Assembly: GCA_023301205.1 (NCBI GenBank)
Contig: JALZVC010000172.1
Coordinates: forward strand, 1 to 9,034
DNA: 9,034 bases
DNA from: Flavobacteriaceae bacterium
Lineage (GTDB): Bacteria; Bacteroidota; Bacteroidia; Flavobacteriales; Flavobacteriaceae
Reading direction: 5' to 3'
Every line of letters begins with the position of its first letter. Positions within the stretch are counted from its first letter, which is position 1. The notes below the pieces were generated by a model, which did no database searches, was not told the DNA's origin, and worked only from the letters and a program-made list of their open reading frames with translations. A program made the translations under genes and the position numbers. Shown piece by piece: positions 6,413-9,034 of the stretch.

Positions 6413-8392
6413 ATGACATTCAAAGAAGAAATACTAAAGGGCATTCCTAATAAGCTTCCACAAGTAAAGAAGTACGACGCATCGGTAAATCACGCTCCAA
6501 AACGTAAAAAAATTCTTTCGGCTGAAGAGGAAGTTTTAGCCTTAAAAAATGCCTTACGCTATTTTGAGCCACAGCATCACGCTACCCTCCTACCTGAGTT
6601 TAAACAAGAGCTAGAAGACTATGGGCGTATTTATATGTATCGCTTTCGTCCAGATTATTCTATTTACGCTAGACCCATAGATGAGTATCCCGGAAAAAGC
6701 AACCAAGCTAAAGCAATCATGCTAATGATTCAGAATAATCTTGATCACGCAGTTGCACAACACCCTCACGAATTAATTACTTATGGTGGTAATGGTGGTG
6801 TATTTTCTAACTGGGCACAATATCGCCTTGTAATGTACTATTTAGCTCAAATGGACGAAGAGCAAACACTAGTAATCTACTCGGGACATCCCCTTGGATT
6901 ATTCCCTTCTCACAAAGATGCACCTCGTGTTGTTGTAACAAACGGAATGATGATCCCTAACTACTCTAAACCCGATGACTGGGAAAAGTTTAACGCTCTT
7001 GGCGTTTCACAATACGGCCAGATGACTGCCGGAAGTTACATGTACATAGGCCCACAAGGTATTGTACACGGCACAACGATTACGGTACTTAATGGTTTCA
7101 GAAAAATAAAAAAATCCCCTATTGGAGGTTTATTTGTCACCTCTGGCTTAGGAGGTATGAGTGGCGCGCAACCTAAAGCAGGAAATATTGCAGGATGCGT
7201 AACTGTTTGTGGCGAAGTAAATAAAAAAGCAACACATACTAGACACTCTCAAGGTTGGGTTGATGAGGTAATTAACGATCTTGACATACTTGCTACTCGT
7301 GTAAGAACAGCCTTAAAAAACAAAGAAGCTGTTTCGATTGCTTGGGACGGAAATATTGTAGAGGTATGGGAACATTTTGACAAAGAAAACATACATATTG
7401 ATCTAGGTAGTGATCAAACTTCATTACACAATCCATGGGCAGGAGGTTATTATCCTGTTGGTTTAACCTATGAAGAGTCTTACAAAATGATGTCTAACAA
7501 TCCAGATAAGTTTAAAGAAGAAGTACAACGTTCGCTTAATCGTCATACAGAAGCTATTAATAAACATACTGCAAAAGGCACCTACTTTTTTGACTACGGA
7601 AATGCCTTTTTATTAGAAGCTTCTCGAGCTGGAGCAGATATTATGGCTGAAAATAATATTGACTTTAAATACAACTCTTATGTTCAAGACATAATGGGAC
7701 CTATGTGTTTTGATTATGGTTTTGGACCATTTAGATGGGTTTGCGCAACCGGTGATCCAGAAGATTTAGCAAAAACAGATGCTATCGCTTGCCAAGTTTT
7801 AGAAGAAATGATCAAAGTATCACCTCCAGAAATACAGCAACAAATGGCTGATAATATTCAATGGATTAAAGGAGCACAAGAAAACAAACTAGTAGTTGGT
7901 TCGCAAGCCCGAATTCTTTATGCAGATGCGGAAGGAAGAATGAAAATTGCAAGTGCATTTAATAAAGCAATAAAAGACGGCAACATAGGATCTGTTATTT
8001 TAGGGCGAGACCATCATGATGTTTCAGGAACCGACTCCCCGTATCGCGAAACGTCAAACATTTATGATGGATCTAAATTTACAGCAGATATGGCCATACA
8101 CAATGTAATAGGCGACAGTTTTAGAGGTGCTACTTGGGTAAGCATTCATAATGGCGGCGGCGTAGGATGGGGCGAAGTTATCAATGGAGGTTTTGGTATG
8201 GTACTTGATGGTAGTAAAGACGCACAGCGACGTCTAGAATCAATGCTTTTCTGGGATGTAAACAACGGAATTGCAAGACGAAGCTGGGCACGAAATGAGG
8301 AAGCAGTGTTTGCCATTAAAAGAGAAATGGAACGAAATCCATCGCTTAAAGTTACACTCCCTAATTTTGTTGATGAGTCATTATTCAGTTAA
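6413..8392 (+). CDS. hutU: Urocanate hydratase (urocanase), long form
   Basis: The enzyme adds water to urocanate to give 4-imidazolone-5-propionate, the second step of histidine breakdown, using tightly bound NAD+. From the ATG at 6413 the protein has 659 residues, longer than the roughly 555 of the common bacterial enzyme and close to the long form found in Bacteroidota and animals. Motifs are YGGNGGVFSNW (124-134), the NAD-binding glycine stretch GLGGMSGAQPKAG (from 245), FGPFRWVC with the likely catalytic cysteine C444, GRDHHD (531-536) and SIHNGGGVGWGE (577-588). The open frame extends two codons further up to a TTG at 6407, but ATG is the better start; no Shine-Dalgarno sequence distinguishes them. 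The other hut genes (hutH, hutI, hutG) are not in this window. A lipoprotein gene follows after 14 bases and may share the transcript. Confidence 0.96.
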   Translation: MTFKEEILKGIPNKLPQVKKYDASVNHAPKRKKILSAEEEVLALKNALRYFEPQHHATLLPEFKQELEDYGRIYMYRFRPDYSIYARPIDEYPGKSNQAKAIMLMIQNNLDHAVAQHPHELITYGGNGGVFSNWAQYRLVMYYLAQMDEEQTLVIYSGHPLGLFPSHKDAPRVVVTNGMMIPNYSKPDDWEKFNALGVSQYGQMTAGSYMYIGPQGIVHGTTITVLNGFRKIKKSPIGGLFVTSGLGGMSGAQPKAGNIAGCVTVCGEVNKKATHTRHSQGWVDEVINDLDILATRVRTALKNKEAVSIAWDGNIVEVWEHFDKENIHIDLGSDQTSLHNPWAGGYYPVGLTYEESYKMMSNNPDKFKEEVQRSLNRHTEAINKHTAKGTYFFDYGNAFLLEASRAGADIMAENNIDFKYNSYVQDIMGPMCFDYGFGPFRWVCATGDPEDLAKTDAIACQVLEEMIKVSPPEIQQQMADNIQWIKGAQENKLVVGSQARILYADAEGRMKIASAFNKAIKDGNIGSVILGRDHHDVSGTDSPYRETSNIYDGSKFTADMAIHNVIGDSFRGATWVSIHNGGGVGWGEVINGGFGMVLDGSKDAQRRLESMLFWDVNNGIARRSWARNEEAVFAIKREMERNPSLKVTLPNFVDESLFS

Positions 8393-8406
8393 AAAAAAAT
8401 AGTATT

Positions 8407-8976
8407 ATGAAAAACTTAAAAATTTTACCCGTTCTATTTATTCTTGTATTTGCTTCTTGCTCTTCTGTAAGAGTTGTTAGTGATTATGACGAAGACGCTA
8501 ACTTTGACAACTATTCTTCTTTTGCATTTTATAAACCTGGTATAGATAAAGCTCAAATTAGTGATCTTGATAAAAAAAGAATTTTACGTGCTATTGAGGC
8601 ACAAATGGTTAGTAAAGGAAAAAGTAAATCAAGTACTCCTGATCTTTTAGTGAGTATTTTTACTAAAGAAAATGAGCGAGTAGATGTATACAACAATAAC
8701 TTTGGCTGGGGCGGTGGCTTTGGTTTTGGTAGAGGTTTTGGATACGGTGGGTTTGGTTATGGCGGATTTGGAGGTGGCTTCGGAAATACTGTTTCAAGAA
8801 ACACAGAAGGTACACTTTATATAGATTTTATAGACGCTAAAACTAAAGAACTTGTTTGGCAAGGAATAGGACGATCTTCACTTTATAAAGGAAGCGACAT
8901 AGATAAAAGAGATGAAAAAATTAGAACTATTGTATCTGAAATATTAATGGAATATCCACCAGTTGCTGAGAAATAA
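8407..8976 (+). CDS. DUF4136-like lipoprotein with glycine-rich insert
   Basis: This 189-residue protein has a lipoprotein signal peptide: MKNLKILPVLFILVFASC, with C18 the expected lipidated cysteine after FAS. The mature part matches DUF4136-type envelope lipoproteins from memory. SDYDEDANFDNYSSFAFY (25-42) is the usual opening, followed by an ILRAIEAQM helix (59-67), a TPDLLVSIF strand (77-85), the strand pair GTLYIDFIDAKTKELVWQG (135-153) and a C-terminal helix ending in YPP. Residues 100-127 are an insertion almost entirely of Gly and Phe/Tyr (GWGGGFGFGRGFGYGG and on), likely a flexible or amyloid-like loop. The function of the family is unknown; location in the outer membrane or periplasm is inferred. 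It begins 14 bases after hutU, so co-transcription is possible without implying a role in histidine use. No clear terminator is visible in 8977-9034. Confidence 0.88.
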   Translation: MKNLKILPVLFILVFASCSSVRVVSDYDEDANFDNYSSFAFYKPGIDKAQISDLDKKRILRAIEAQMVSKGKSKSSTPDLLVSIFTKENERVDVYNNNFGWGGGFGFGRGFGYGGFGYGGFGGGFGNTVSRNTEGTLYIDFIDAKTKELVWQGIGRSSLYKGSDIDKRDEKIRTIVSEILMEYPPVAEK

Positions 8977-9034
8977 AAACATTCGCCACCTTTAGTCTGT
9001 AAAATCACTTCTCTTGTCGAATATGTCATTAAAT

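Noticed and set aside
6199..6444. 81-codon minus-strand frame spanning the DUF5522-like gene and the hutU start
   Set aside because: It lies antisense to a well-supported small gene and to the 5' end of hutU, and has no domain or start signal of its own.
9023..9034. ATG followed by three sense codons at the right edge, perhaps the start of the next gene
   Set aside because: Only four codons are visible and no promoter or homology supports it.

Overview
The window looks like ordinary chromosome from a member of the Bacteroidota, most probably family Flavobacteriaceae. The evidence is the AT-rich sequence, promoters of the Bacteroidota type (TTTG, about 21 bases, TAnnTTTG), genes without clear Shine-Dalgarno sequences, and the protein types present: a glucosaminidase-LysM lipoprotein, a surface protein whose mature N-terminus reads QVGINTSSP, a DUF5522-like mini-protein, a DUF4136-like lipoprotein and a long-form urocanase. 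I see no mobile element, CRISPR array, tRNA, rRNA or prophage module. Family names are from memory of motifs, because no search could be run.

Layout. A short secreted helical protein (262-618, +) ends at a strong bidirectional terminator (636-681), shared with a three-gene minus-strand operon read from right to left. The operon holds a PLP-dependent ACC deaminase/D-cysteine desulfhydrase-like enzyme (2837-3739), a glucosaminidase-LysM lipoprotein (1983-2840, ATGA overlap) and hemL (686-1972, 10-base gap). The 247-base region 3740-3986 carries two divergent consensus promoters with identical 21-base spacing. One drives the operon and the other drives a 569-residue secreted surface protein (3987-5696, +). 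Convergent to that gene is a small membrane-associated protein with an HExxH zinc-protease signature (5711-6052, -). A hairpin terminator for the plus strand appears to lie inside the 3' end of its coding sequence.

A 55-residue cysteine-rich DUF5522-like gene lies at 6126-6293 (+). It is followed by a GC-rich hairpin region, then by urocanate hydratase hutU (best start ATG 6413) and, 14 bases later, a DUF4136-like lipoprotein with a glycine-rich insert (8407-8976).

The genes form housekeeping and envelope modules: tetrapyrrole synthesis, amino-acid catabolism, peptidoglycan remodelling and surface proteins. They do not look like one dedicated system. The items most worth a second look are the HExxH mini-protein, the DUF5522-like gene, the domain architecture of the surface protein, the terminator buried in coding sequence, and the possibly repeated GC-rich element before hutU. 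Nothing here is convincing evidence of a new defence, mobile or biosynthetic system.
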